Part shown: one piece after another, positions 1 through 4,175 of the stretch
Position numbering within the stretch: the first letter of the stretch is position 1
Layout: each line of letters opens with the position of its first letter
Assembly (NCBI GenBank): GCA_964637655.1
Contig: CAZWUZ010000149.1
Span: 3,382 to 9,418, forward strand
Reading direction: 5' to 3'
Length of the DNA stretch: 6,037 nucleotides
From: CAZWUZ01 sp964637655 [NCBI: uncultured bacterium]
GTDB lineage: Bacteria; DAOPZR01
Position numbers and translations under genes: made by a program
Notes under the pieces: generated by a model
Seen by the model: only the letters and a program-made list of their open reading frames with translations
Told to the model about the DNA's origin: nothing
Database searches by the model: none

Positions 1-68
1 CGCCGCCAAGCCGTCCATGGCAGCGGCGGCACGCTCACCTCCTGTATGCAGGCCGCCGCCAAGCCGAC
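1..68 (-). other. Possible leader of a further gene beyond the left edge
   Basis: On the minus strand this holds a 13-base direct repeat (66-54 and 13-1, spaced 53 bases), a Shine-Dalgarno match AGGAGGTGA (43-35) with a GTG at 32 that could open a frame running off the window, and a GCC/GGC stem around the loop ATGGAC (21-10), again with a CANGGANG core. An ATG at 18 opens MDGLAA. flaG is often followed by fliD, but too little is visible to assign a gene. The repeat may also be a tandem or dispersed element. Confidence 0.3.
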
Positions 69-96
69 AAAAAAGCCGCCCCCTTGCGGGGGCGGC
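69..96 (-). terminator. Rho-independent terminator after flaG
   Basis: GCCGCCCCC and GGGGGCGGC form a perfect 9-bp GC stem around the tetraloop GCAA, followed by six T bases. It starts 18 bases after the flaG stop codon and closes the flagellin-flaG transcript. Confidence 0.9.
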
Positions 97-113
97 CCCT
101 GTCACTGCGTTCG

Positions 114-506
114 CTAGCGCTTTTCGTCCAGGATCACGCCCATGAAGTCGTGAATCCGTTTGACCAGATTCAGCATCTCCTTGGACGGTATCTCCCGGAT
201 GACCTTGTCGTTGTCGGTGTCCACTACGTTCACCTGCACCTTCCCGCTTTCGTGGGAGAGGTTGAACCGGACCGAGCGGTGAAACGCCTGCGCCATCGAG
301 TTCATCTGGCCGACAGCCGCTTCCAGTTCCTCCTGGGCGGCCTTCGTCGCCCGGGCGCCGGGCTCACTCTCCTGACGGTTCCGTGCACGTTCCGCTCCCG
401 CTTCTGCTGCCTGCGGTTGCGGCCGGTCGGGTGTTTCCACCGCGGCCCGTGCTGCGGGTGATGCCGTTGCGGACATCGCCACCGGAGTCATTTCCGTGAT
501 GTTCAT
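114..506 (-). CDS. flaG: FlaG family protein
   Basis: A 130-residue protein. Residues 1-60 are low-complexity and rich in A, E, P and R, probably disordered. The C-terminal half is the FlaG domain: VRFNLSHESGKVQVNVVDTDNDKVIREIPSKEMLNLV, with the typical D-x-(2,4)-KVIREIP core, ending in DFMGVILDEKR. FlaG is known to influence filament length in several genera, but its mechanism is unclear. In-frame GTG (515) and ATG (512) codons lie within or against the ribosome binding site; the ATG at 506 (MNITEMTP) has AGGAGG 8 bases upstream and is the better start. It follows the third flagellin by 76 bases and may be co-transcribed with it. Confidence 0.9.
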   Translation of the reverse strand: MNITEMTPVAMSATASPAARAAVETPDRPQPQAAEAGAERARNRQESEPGARATKAAQEELEAAVGQMNSMAQAFHRSVRFNLSHESGKVQVNVVDTDNDKVIREIPSKEMLNLVKRIHDFMGVILDEKR

Positions 507-513
507 TACCATC

Positions 514-529
514 ACCTCCTCCGTGAGGT
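514..529 (-). promoter_or_regulatory. CsrA-type hairpin over the flaG ribosome binding site
   Basis: A perfect 5-bp stem (ACCTC with GAGGT) closes the loop ACGGAG; the core CACGGAGG matches CANGGANG. The right arm and loop form the flaG Shine-Dalgarno sequence GGAGGAGGT, so folding or CsrA binding here would block flaG translation. Confidence 0.6.
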
Positions 530-533
530 TGCT

Positions 534-541
534 ACATCCTT
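534..541 (-). promoter_or_regulatory. Additional CsrA-like GGA site upstream of flaG
   Basis: AAGGATGT matches the 3' part (ARGGAUGU) of the published SELEX consensus for CsrA. It lies 5 bases upstream of the hairpin over the flaG ribosome binding site, and only a weak wobble-containing stem (CTGT/GTAG) can place it in a loop. An 8-base direct repeat GTAGCAAC (581-574 and 535-528) flanks it. Confidence 0.35.
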
Positions 542-582
542 ACAGGGTGCTGCTTTGCGGATCCAATGCGGACGTTGCTACG

Positions 583-1413
583 TCAGCCGAACAGCGAAAG
601 AACGTTGCGCGAGCTGAGATTCGCCTGTGACAGCATGGCCATGCCGGCCTGACTCAGAATCTGCCCCTTCGTGTAGTTGACCATCTCAGCAGCCATGTCG
701 ACGTCGCGGATACGGCTTTCCGACGCCTGCATGTTCTCCTGGGCCACCCGCACAAAGTTGTACGTATGCTCCAGCCGGTTCTGAATCGCCCCGAGCGTGG
801 CGCGGTCACTGGAGACCGAGTTGATCGCGTCCGACAACGCGGTGATGGCCGTTTCGGCCCCCGCCTGTGTCGCCACGCTGACCGCGTTGATCCCCAGTCC
901 CGTCGTCGACATCGAACCGATGTTGAGGTTCAGCGTCTGGTTGGCACCCGCCCCGACGTGGAGCGCGACGTTGCCCGTACCGCTGGCGTATGCCCCGGTC
1001 AGCAGTTGCTTGCCGTTGAAGACCACCGTGGTCTGCATCCGGTTGATCTCCGACAGCAACTGGCTCACTTCGACCTGGATCAGCTGACGGTCCGACGCCG
1101 TGTTGGTGTCGTTCGCCGACTGAATAGCCAGGGTCCGCATACGCTGCAGGATCAGGTGCATCTCTTCCATGCCGCCTTCCGCCGTCTGAATCAGCGAAAT
1201 GCCGTCCTGGATGTTGCGAGAGGCCTGTTCCAGCCCGTTGCTCTGCGTGCGCAGTTTTTCCGAAATCGCCAGCCCCGCCGCGTCATCAGCGGCGTGGTTG
1301 ATGCGATATCCGGACGACAGTTTTTCCAGCGACTTCTCCATCGCACTGTTGGTAAGATTCACCTGACGATGCGCGAAAAGCGCCGGAAGGTTGGTTTGAA
1401 TTCTGAAGGACAT
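583..1413 (-). CDS. fliC: Flagellin, third of three (filament subunit)
   Basis: A 276-residue D0/D1-only flagellin. The N-terminal half has FRIQTNLPALFAHRQ, EKLSSGYRINHAADDAAG and LQRMRTLAIQSANDTNTASDR; the middle has LHVGAGANQTLNLNIGSMSTTGLGIN; the C-terminal half has LGAIQNRLEHTYNFVR, MQASESRIRDVDMAAEMVNY and QAGMAMLSQAN. It diverges most from the others at the start: IQTNLPA replaces the usual QHN-(L/I)-SA, and NSAMEKSLEK replaces NLRLDKSLEK. It ends in SLFG. ATG at 1413 follows AAGGAGGGAGGA with GGAGGA 7 bases upstream. It lies closest to flaG and the long spacer before it suggests separate control. Confidence 0.94.
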   Translation of the reverse strand: MSFRIQTNLPALFAHRQVNLTNSAMEKSLEKLSSGYRINHAADDAAGLAISEKLRTQSNGLEQASRNIQDGISLIQTAEGGMEEMHLILQRMRTLAIQSANDTNTASDRQLIQVEVSQLLSEINRMQTTVVFNGKQLLTGAYASGTGNVALHVGAGANQTLNLNIGSMSTTGLGINAVSVATQAGAETAITALSDAINSVSSDRATLGAIQNRLEHTYNFVRVAQENMQASESRIRDVDMAAEMVNYTKGQILSQAGMAMLSQANLSSRNVLSLFG

Positions 1414-1440
1414 GACGAAATCCTCCCTCCTTGGACGTTC

Positions 1441-1666
1441 GTGCCGCCCGGGCCTCCATGCCCGTGAGCAGAGCCGCCGTCACCGTGACCGCGACGGATG
1501 ACATCCGCCGCGTCCCCGGTTCCGAAAGACAGCGTCCCTGCGCGGCTACCTGCAGAAGTTATGCCGTCCGCACCGGAATCCGCACCCTGTGGTATTCGAT
1601 TGTCACTCCCGTCGGTGGTTCATCACCTCCCTCGTCGCCGCGGGCTCCCGTCCGCGGTTCGGAAAC
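1441..1666 (-). other. Structured leader/spacer before the third flagellin
   Basis: This is most of a 339-base non-coding stretch. It holds a CCGCGG/CCGCGG hairpin with loop ACGGGAGC (1657-1638), an SD-like GGGAGGTGATG (1631-1621) opening only a six-codon frame (MNHRRE), a direct repeat GGTGCGGA (1586-1579 and 1574-1567), the CsrA-core match CAGGGACG (1540-1533), a 10-bp hairpin CGCGGCGGAT/ATCCGTCGCG with a GTC loop (1512-1490), and the CsrA-type hairpin at 1464-1449. No clear sigma-28 or sigma-70 promoter was found. Confidence 0.45.
1449..1464 (-). promoter_or_regulatory. CsrA-type hairpin in the third flagellin leader
   Basis: A perfect 5-bp stem (CGGGC with GCCCG) closes the loop ATGGAG; the core CATGGAGG matches CANGGANG. 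It lies about 15 bases upstream of the ribosome binding site, which itself contains CAAGGAGG (1433-1426) followed by a second GGA. The closeness of the two sites would suit bridging by one CsrA dimer. Confidence 0.55.
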
Positions 1667-1724
1667 AACCGGGAGCGACGCTGATGATACCGATCATCAG
1701 TCCGTCGTCGCGCCGCTCCCGGTT
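1667..1724 (-). terminator. Long hairpin after the second flagellin, probable terminator
   Basis: AACCGGGAGC (1724-1715) pairs with GCTCCCGGTT (1676-1667); inside, GACG pairs with CGTC and CTGATGAT (1700-1693) pairs with ATCATCAG (1688-1681) around CGGT. An 8-base and a 2-base bulge lie on the left arm. TTGTTTCC at and after the end gives only a weak T run. It starts 29 bases after the flagellin stop. It may end the transcript or protect its 3' end. Confidence 0.5.
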
Positions 1725-1752
1725 CATACTGCCTGTGTCTGTGCCGCGTCGC

Positions 1753-2583
1753 CTACTGGAACAGCGCCAGCAGGTTCGACGGCCGCGTGTTGGCCTGCGC
1801 CAGCATCGCGTTGCCCGCCTGCAACAGGATCTGGTTCTTCGTGTAATTCGTCATCTCCATCGCCATGTCGACGTCGCGGATGCGGCTCTCCGACGCCTGC
1901 ATGTTCTCCATCGCCGTCCGGATGAAGTTGTACGTATGCTCCAGCCGGTTCTGGATGGCGCCGAGGTCGGCGCGGTTGCTCGACACCTCGTTGATGGCGT
2001 TCGACAGCAGTCCGATGGCTGTCTCCGCTCCCGCCTGCGTGGCGATGCTCAGGCCGTTGATCCCCAGGCCGGTGGTCGACATCGAGCCGATGTTCACCGA
2101 CAGCACCTGGTTCTGGTTCGCCCCCGCGTGCAGCGCAATGCTCCCCACGCCGGTCGCGTACGCCCCGGTCAGCAGCTGCTTGGTGTTGAAGACCACCGTC
2201 GTCTGCATCCGGTTGATCTCCGACATCAGCTGGTTGACCTCGACCTGGATCAGCTGCCGGTCCGAGGCCGTGTTCGTGTCGTTGGCCGACTGAATGGCCA
2301 GTGTCCGCACGCGCTGCAGGATGAGATGCAGTTCCTCCAGCCCGCCTTCCGCCGTCTGGATCAGCGAGATGCCGTCCTGCACATTGCGCGAGGCCTGTTC
2401 CAACCCCGCCACCTGCGTGCGCAGTTTCTCGCTGATCGCGAGCCCCGCGGCGTCATCCGCCGCGTGGTTGATCCGGTAGCCGCTCGACAGTTTTTCCAGC
2501 GACTTGTCGAGCCGCAGGTTGGTGATGCCCAGCTGGCGATGCGCGAATAATGCCGAGATGTTATGTTGGATGCGCATATCCAT
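1753..2583 (-). CDS. fliC: Flagellin, second of three (filament subunit)
   Basis: A 276-residue D0/D1-only flagellin, closely similar to its two neighbours. It shows MRIQHNISALFAHRQL, the same KSLEKLSSGYRINHAADDAAG block and LQRVRTLAIQSANDTNTASDR in the N-terminal half, a short middle with LHAGANQNQ and NIGSMSTTGLGING near 151-178, and LGAIQNRLEHTYNFIR, MQASESRIRDVDMAME and QAGNAMLAQAN in the C-terminal half. ATG at 2583 has AAGGAGG 8 bases upstream; the internal ATG at 2577 is too far. Known flagellin paralogues often occupy different filament zones or act as minor subunits; nothing here says which role this one has. Confidence 0.95.
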   Translation of the reverse strand: MDMRIQHNISALFAHRQLGITNLRLDKSLEKLSSGYRINHAADDAAGLAISEKLRTQVAGLEQASRNVQDGISLIQTAEGGLEELHLILQRVRTLAIQSANDTNTASDRQLIQVEVNQLMSEINRMQTTVVFNTKQLLTGAYATGVGSIALHAGANQNQVLSVNIGSMSTTGLGINGLSIATQAGAETAIGLLSNAINEVSSNRADLGAIQNRLEHTYNFIRTAMENMQASESRIRDVDMAMEMTNYTKNQILLQAGNAMLAQANTRPSNLLALFQ

Positions 2584-2590
2584 GACCGTT

Positions 2591-2610
2591 CCCTCCTTGG
2601 GTTCTTACCC
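2591..2610 (-). promoter_or_regulatory. Two competing mini-hairpins at the second flagellin's ribosome binding site
   Basis: GGGT (2610-2607) can pair with ACCC (2602-2599), leaving AAGGAGG free. Alternatively CCC (2601-2599) pairs with GGG (2593-2591), placing AAGGA in a loop as a CsrA-like site (CAAGGAGG). The same CCC is used in both, so the folds exclude each other. Stems of 3-4 bp are weak, so protein binding would have to decide. Confidence 0.35.
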
Positions 2611-2617
2611 ATGTGTT

Positions 2618-2643
2618 CCGCCGTGCCGTCCCTGGCCCGGCGG
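2618..2643 (-). promoter_or_regulatory. CsrA-type hairpin in the second flagellin leader
   Basis: CCGCCG pairs with CGGCGG, then after a single G-A mismatch GCC pairs with GGC, closing the loop AGGGAC. The core CAGGGACG matches CANGGANG. It ends 34 bases before the start codon and 20 bases before the ribosome binding site. Confidence 0.55.
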
Positions 2644-2663
2644 TACCTCCGAATAATTGTCTA

Positions 2664-2687
2664 AGAACGTATCAATGATGCCGTTCT
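2664..2687 (-). other. Hairpin between first and second flagellins, possible weak terminator
   Basis: AGAACG and CGTTCT form a 6-bp stem with a short inner ATC/GAT pairing. It is followed by the AT-rich TAGACAATTATT but no clean T run. It could partially stop transcription from the first flagellin or stabilise its 3' end. In the rest of this 186-base spacer I see no convincing sigma-28 promoter; a TTGACA at about 2732 lacks a good -10 partner. Confidence 0.3.
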
Positions 2688-2769
2688 CTGCCCGTACTGC
2701 CACTACCCCTGCCCGTGTGTGCTCAACCGCGTCTCTATGTCAACCCTGTTCAGTGCCTGCTTTCTGCTC

Positions 2770-3642
2770 CTACTGGAGCAGCTGCAGCACAGACTGTGTC
2801 TTCAGGTTGGCCTGCGCCAGCATCGCATTTCCTGCTTGCAACAGGATCTGCGTCTTGGTGAAATTCGTCAGTTCTTCCGCCATGTCGGTGTCACGGATGC
2901 GCGCCTCGGAGGCCTGCATGTTCTCCATCGCCGTGCGGATGAAGTTGTAGGTGTGCTCGAGCCGGTTCTGCTTCGCCCCGAGGTCCGCCCGGTTGCTGGA
3001 AACGTTGTCGATCGCCGCGCTGATCAGGCCGATGGCCGACTCCGCCCCGATGCGCGTCGTCATGCCGACTCCCTGCACCACGCCGGCATTGTTTTTCCAG
3101 ATGAGACCGTTGATGCCCAGTCCCGTGGTCGACATCGAACCGATGTGCAGCCCCAGCACCTGGTTCATATTGGCGCCGACATGCAGCTGGATCGAGCCGA
3201 TCCCGACCGCGTAGTCGCCCGTCAGCAGCCGGCGGGTGTTGAACACCACCGTCGTCTGCATGCGGTTGATTTCCTGCAGCAGCTGGTCGACTTCGACCTG
3301 CAGCAGCTGCCGGTCGGACGTGGTCAGCGTGTCGTTCGCCGACTGAATGGCCAGCGTGCGCATGCGCTGCAATATGAGATGGAGCTCCTCCAGGCCACCT
3401 TCCGCCGTCTGGATCAGCGAGATGCCGTCCATGGTGTTGCGCGCCGCCTGTTCGAGACCCTTGACCTGCGTGCGCAGTTTTTCGGAAATGGCGAGACCCG
3501 CCGCGTCATCAGCCGCGTGGTTGATGCGGTAGCCCGAGGACAGTTTCTCCAGCGACTTGTCGAGCCGCAGGTTGGTGATGGTGAGCTGGCGATGTGCAAA
3601 CGTCGCCGAGAGATTATGTTGGACAAACATTCCGCTTGCCAT
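2770..3642 (-). CDS. fliC: Flagellin, first of three (filament subunit)
   Basis: A 290-residue flagellin, exported through the flagellar channel and polymerised into the filament. The N-terminal D0/D1 half (about 1-145) contains FVQHNLSATFAHRQL, KSLEKLSSGYRINHAADDAAG and LQRMRTLAIQSAND; the C-terminal D1/D0 half (about 205-290) contains RADLGAKQNRLEHTYNF, MQASEARIRDTDMAEE and QAGNAMLAQAN. There are no D2/D3 outer domains. It differs from the other two by about 14 extra residues near 180-197 (IWKNNAGVVQGVGMTT). I chose ATG at 3642 (MASGMFVQHN) because AGGAGG lies 7 bases upstream; the ATG at 3648 is too close, and the ATG at 3630 fits the usual flagellin start but is 19 bases away. It is preceded by the sigma-28 promoter and four CsrA-like hairpins, so it is probably the main regulated filament gene. 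Confidence 0.95.
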   Translation of the reverse strand: MASGMFVQHNLSATFAHRQLTITNLRLDKSLEKLSSGYRINHAADDAAGLAISEKLRTQVKGLEQAARNTMDGISLIQTAEGGLEELHLILQRMRTLAIQSANDTLTTSDRQLLQVEVDQLLQEINRMQTTVVFNTRRLLTGDYAVGIGSIQLHVGANMNQVLGLHIGSMSTTGLGINGLIWKNNAGVVQGVGMTTRIGAESAIGLISAAIDNVSSNRADLGAKQNRLEHTYNFIRTAMENMQASEARIRDTDMAEELTNFTKTQILLQAGNAMLAQANLKTQSVLQLLQ

Positions 3643-3643
3643 G

Positions 3644-3663
3644 ATCATTCCTCCTTGAATGAT
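3644..3663 (-). promoter_or_regulatory. CsrA-type hairpin 4 presenting the first flagellin's ribosome binding site
   Basis: A perfect 7-bp inverted repeat (ATCATTC with GAATGAT) holds the ribosome binding site AAGGAG in a six-base loop. The core CAAGGAGG matches CANGGANG. The start codon ATG at 3642 begins one base after the stem. CsrA bound here would cover the Shine-Dalgarno sequence. The ATG at 3648 lies within the stem and only one base from AGGAGG, which argues against it as the start. Confidence 0.65.
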
Positions 3664-3680
3664 TGCAAGTAGTTATTCCG

Positions 3681-3700
3681 CCGGGGCATCCTTGCTCCGG
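3681..3700 (-). promoter_or_regulatory. CsrA-type hairpin 3 in the first flagellin leader
   Basis: CCGGAGC and GCCCCGG form six base pairs with one A-C mismatch around the loop AAGGAT. The core CAAGGATG matches CANGGANG. It lies after the internal terminator and 38 bases before the start codon, in the region where a second CsrA dimer contact upstream of a ribosome binding site is expected. Confidence 0.55.
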
Positions 3701-3729
3701 GTCGCCGCGTTTTCCCGCGAACCGACGAC

Positions 3730-3763
3730 AAAAAACGCGTACAGCGATGCTTCGCCTACGCGT
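3730..3763 (-). terminator. Intrinsic terminator/attenuator inside the first flagellin leader
   Basis: ACGCGTA (3763-3757) pairs with TACGCGT (3741-3735), and inside it GCGA pairs with TCGC around the loop AGCA. Six T bases (3735-3730) end the structure, as in a Rho-independent terminator. It lies downstream of the sigma-28 promoter and about 87 bases upstream of the flagellin start, so it either attenuates the flagellin transcript or ends read-through from csrA. Just downstream, AAAACGCG can pair with CGCGTTTT of the terminator's right arm and T run, an alternative fold in the read-through RNA. Confidence 0.6.
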
Positions 3764-3780
3764 GAATCAGTTCTTTTTCC

Positions 3781-3793
3781 CACCTCCTTGGTG
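3781..3793 (-). promoter_or_regulatory. CsrA-type hairpin 2 with an orphan Shine-Dalgarno sequence
   Basis: CACC and GGTG form a 4-bp stem around the loop AAGGA; the core CAAGGAGG matches CANGGANG. The same bases read AAGGAGGTG, a perfect nine-base ribosome binding site, yet no ATG, GTG or TTG start follows at usable distance (a CTG opens only a four-codon frame). It may act as a decoy for CsrA or ribosomes. Confidence 0.45.
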
Positions 3794-3800
3794 TCGTTGT

Positions 3801-3820
3801 CACCGGCATCCGTGCCGGTG
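3801..3820 (-). promoter_or_regulatory. CsrA-type hairpin 1 in the first flagellin leader
   Basis: A perfect 7-bp stem (CACCGGC with GCCGGTG) closes a six-base loop ACGGAT. The loop with its closing pair reads CACGGATG, an exact match to the CsrA/RsmA core CANGGANG with GGA in the loop. It lies about 40 bases after the predicted transcription start, far from the flagellin ribosome binding site, so it could be a first docking site for the CsrA dimer or part of a sponge RNA. Confidence 0.6.
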
Positions 3821-3836
3821 TCCTGCGTTCCTGATA

Positions 3837-3850
3837 CCCCCTTGCGGGGG
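3837..3850 (-). other. GNRA-capped hairpin near the 5' end of the first flagellin transcript
   Basis: Five C bases, a GCAA tetraloop and five G bases form a very stable hairpin a few bases after the predicted transcription start. No T run follows, so it is not an intrinsic terminator; it could protect the RNA 5' end. The same 14-base core (CCCCCGCAAGGGGG) forms the centre of the terminator after flaG. Confidence 0.5.
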
Positions 3851-3862
3851 CTCGTATTGCTC

Positions 3863-3890
3863 TTATCGTCAGCTGGTGCGGCAAACTTGA
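3863..3890 (-). promoter_or_regulatory. Sigma-28 (FliA/SigD) promoter of the first flagellin leader
   Basis: On the minus strand, TCAAGTTT (3890-3883) is followed after 12 bases by GACGATAA (3870-3863). This is close to the sigma-28 consensus TAAAGTTT then GCCGATAA, with one mismatch in each half and spacing one base longer than the Escherichia coli form. It lies just after the csrA stop and about 221 bases before the flagellin start, so transcription would begin near 3857. Sigma-28 control is standard for flagellin genes. I found no equally good copy before the second and third flagellins. Confidence 0.75.
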
Positions 3891-3911
3891 GCCGATTGTA
3901 TCGACATTTTT

Positions 3912-4175
3912 CTATTTCTTTCCATGGCTGTCAGTTGTATCATCTTTTCTGGCGGGAAACAATTTCCCCAACCCGCTCAGTTTAGGCGTGCCATCCTGCA
4001 CAGCGCTGATGTTCGCTTTTTTAATCTCGTCATACACTTCCTTGCGGTGTACCGAAACCTCGCGTGGGGCGCGGATACCGATCTTGACCTGGTCACCGTG
4101 AATATCAACCACGACCAGTTCGATCTGGTCGCCGATCATGATGCTCTCGTTCGTCTTGCGGGTGAGGACCAGCAT
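3912..4175 (-). CDS. csrA: Carbon storage/translation regulator CsrA (RsmA family)
   Basis: An 87-residue RNA-binding protein that acts as a homodimer and recognises GGA in hairpin loops, often over a ribosome binding site. The core matches the family closely: MLVLTRK at the start (L4 and R6 are RNA-contacting positions), [19 protein letters not shown] at about 30-48, and R44 at the position of the critical arginine of Escherichia coli CsrA. After the core helix there is a lysine-rich tail of roughly 30 residues (to SHGKK), longer than the 61-residue E. coli protein; extended tails are known in CsrA proteins paired with FliW. The ribosome binding site GGGGGAGGGA lies inside the end of fliW. 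Its likely targets are the flagellin leaders immediately downstream. No terminator is visible between its stop and the flagellin promoter. Confidence 0.97.
   Translation of the reverse strand: MLVLTRKTNESIMIGDQIELVVVDIHGDQVKIGIRAPREVSVHRKEVYDEIKKANISAVQDGTPKLSGLGKLFPARKDDTTDSHGKK

Larger units (their letters stand above)
3730..3857 (-). ncRNA. Possible terminated leader RNA / CsrA-sponge candidate
   Basis: The stretch from the predicted sigma-28 start (about 3857) to a hairpin with six T bases (ends 3730) would give an RNA of about 128 bases. It carries five GGA triplets (in CAGGAAC, CAGGACA, CACGGATG, CAAGGAGG and GGGAAA), two of them in hairpin loops and matching the CsrA core CANGGANG. 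Size, repeated GGA and terminal hairpin resemble RsmX/Y/Z-type CsrA sponges, but here the RNA would be the front of a flagellin transcript. No open reading frame of note lies in it. It may instead be only a leader with an attenuator, or the shared 3' end of the csrA operon; inference only. Confidence 0.35.

Noticed and set aside
507-515. GTG at 515 and ATG at 512 as flaG start
   Set aside because: Both overlap or touch the Shine-Dalgarno sequence; ATG at 506 has 8-base spacing and gives the cleaner N-terminus.
1603-1623. Six-codon frame MNHRRE after GGGAGGTG in the third flagellin leader as a leader peptide
   Set aside because: Spacing from the SD-like sequence to ATG is too short and six codons are easily found by chance; kept only as a note.
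1498-2550. Long plus-strand open frame of 350 codons opposite the second flagellin, and a similar one at 2719-3672
   Set aside because: They are shadows of strongly coding minus-strand flagellin genes in GC-rich DNA; they have arginine- and histidine-rich composition, no family resemblance and no ribosome binding site of note.
2664-2740. A sigma-70 or sigma-28 promoter before the second flagellin
   Set aside because: TTGACA near 2732 has no -10 box at 16-18 bases, and CATTGATA near 2678 has only a weak match with no -35 partner.
3643-3648. Upstream ATG (MIMASG) as the first flagellin's start
   Set aside because: It lies one base from AGGAGG and inside the stem of the hairpin; the ATG at 3642 has 7-base spacing.
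583-3648. Flagellin tandem repeats as a phase-variation or recombination cassette
   Set aside because: All three genes are intact with their own ribosome binding sites; no invertase, recombination site or silent partial copy is visible. Ordinary gene duplication explains the repeats.
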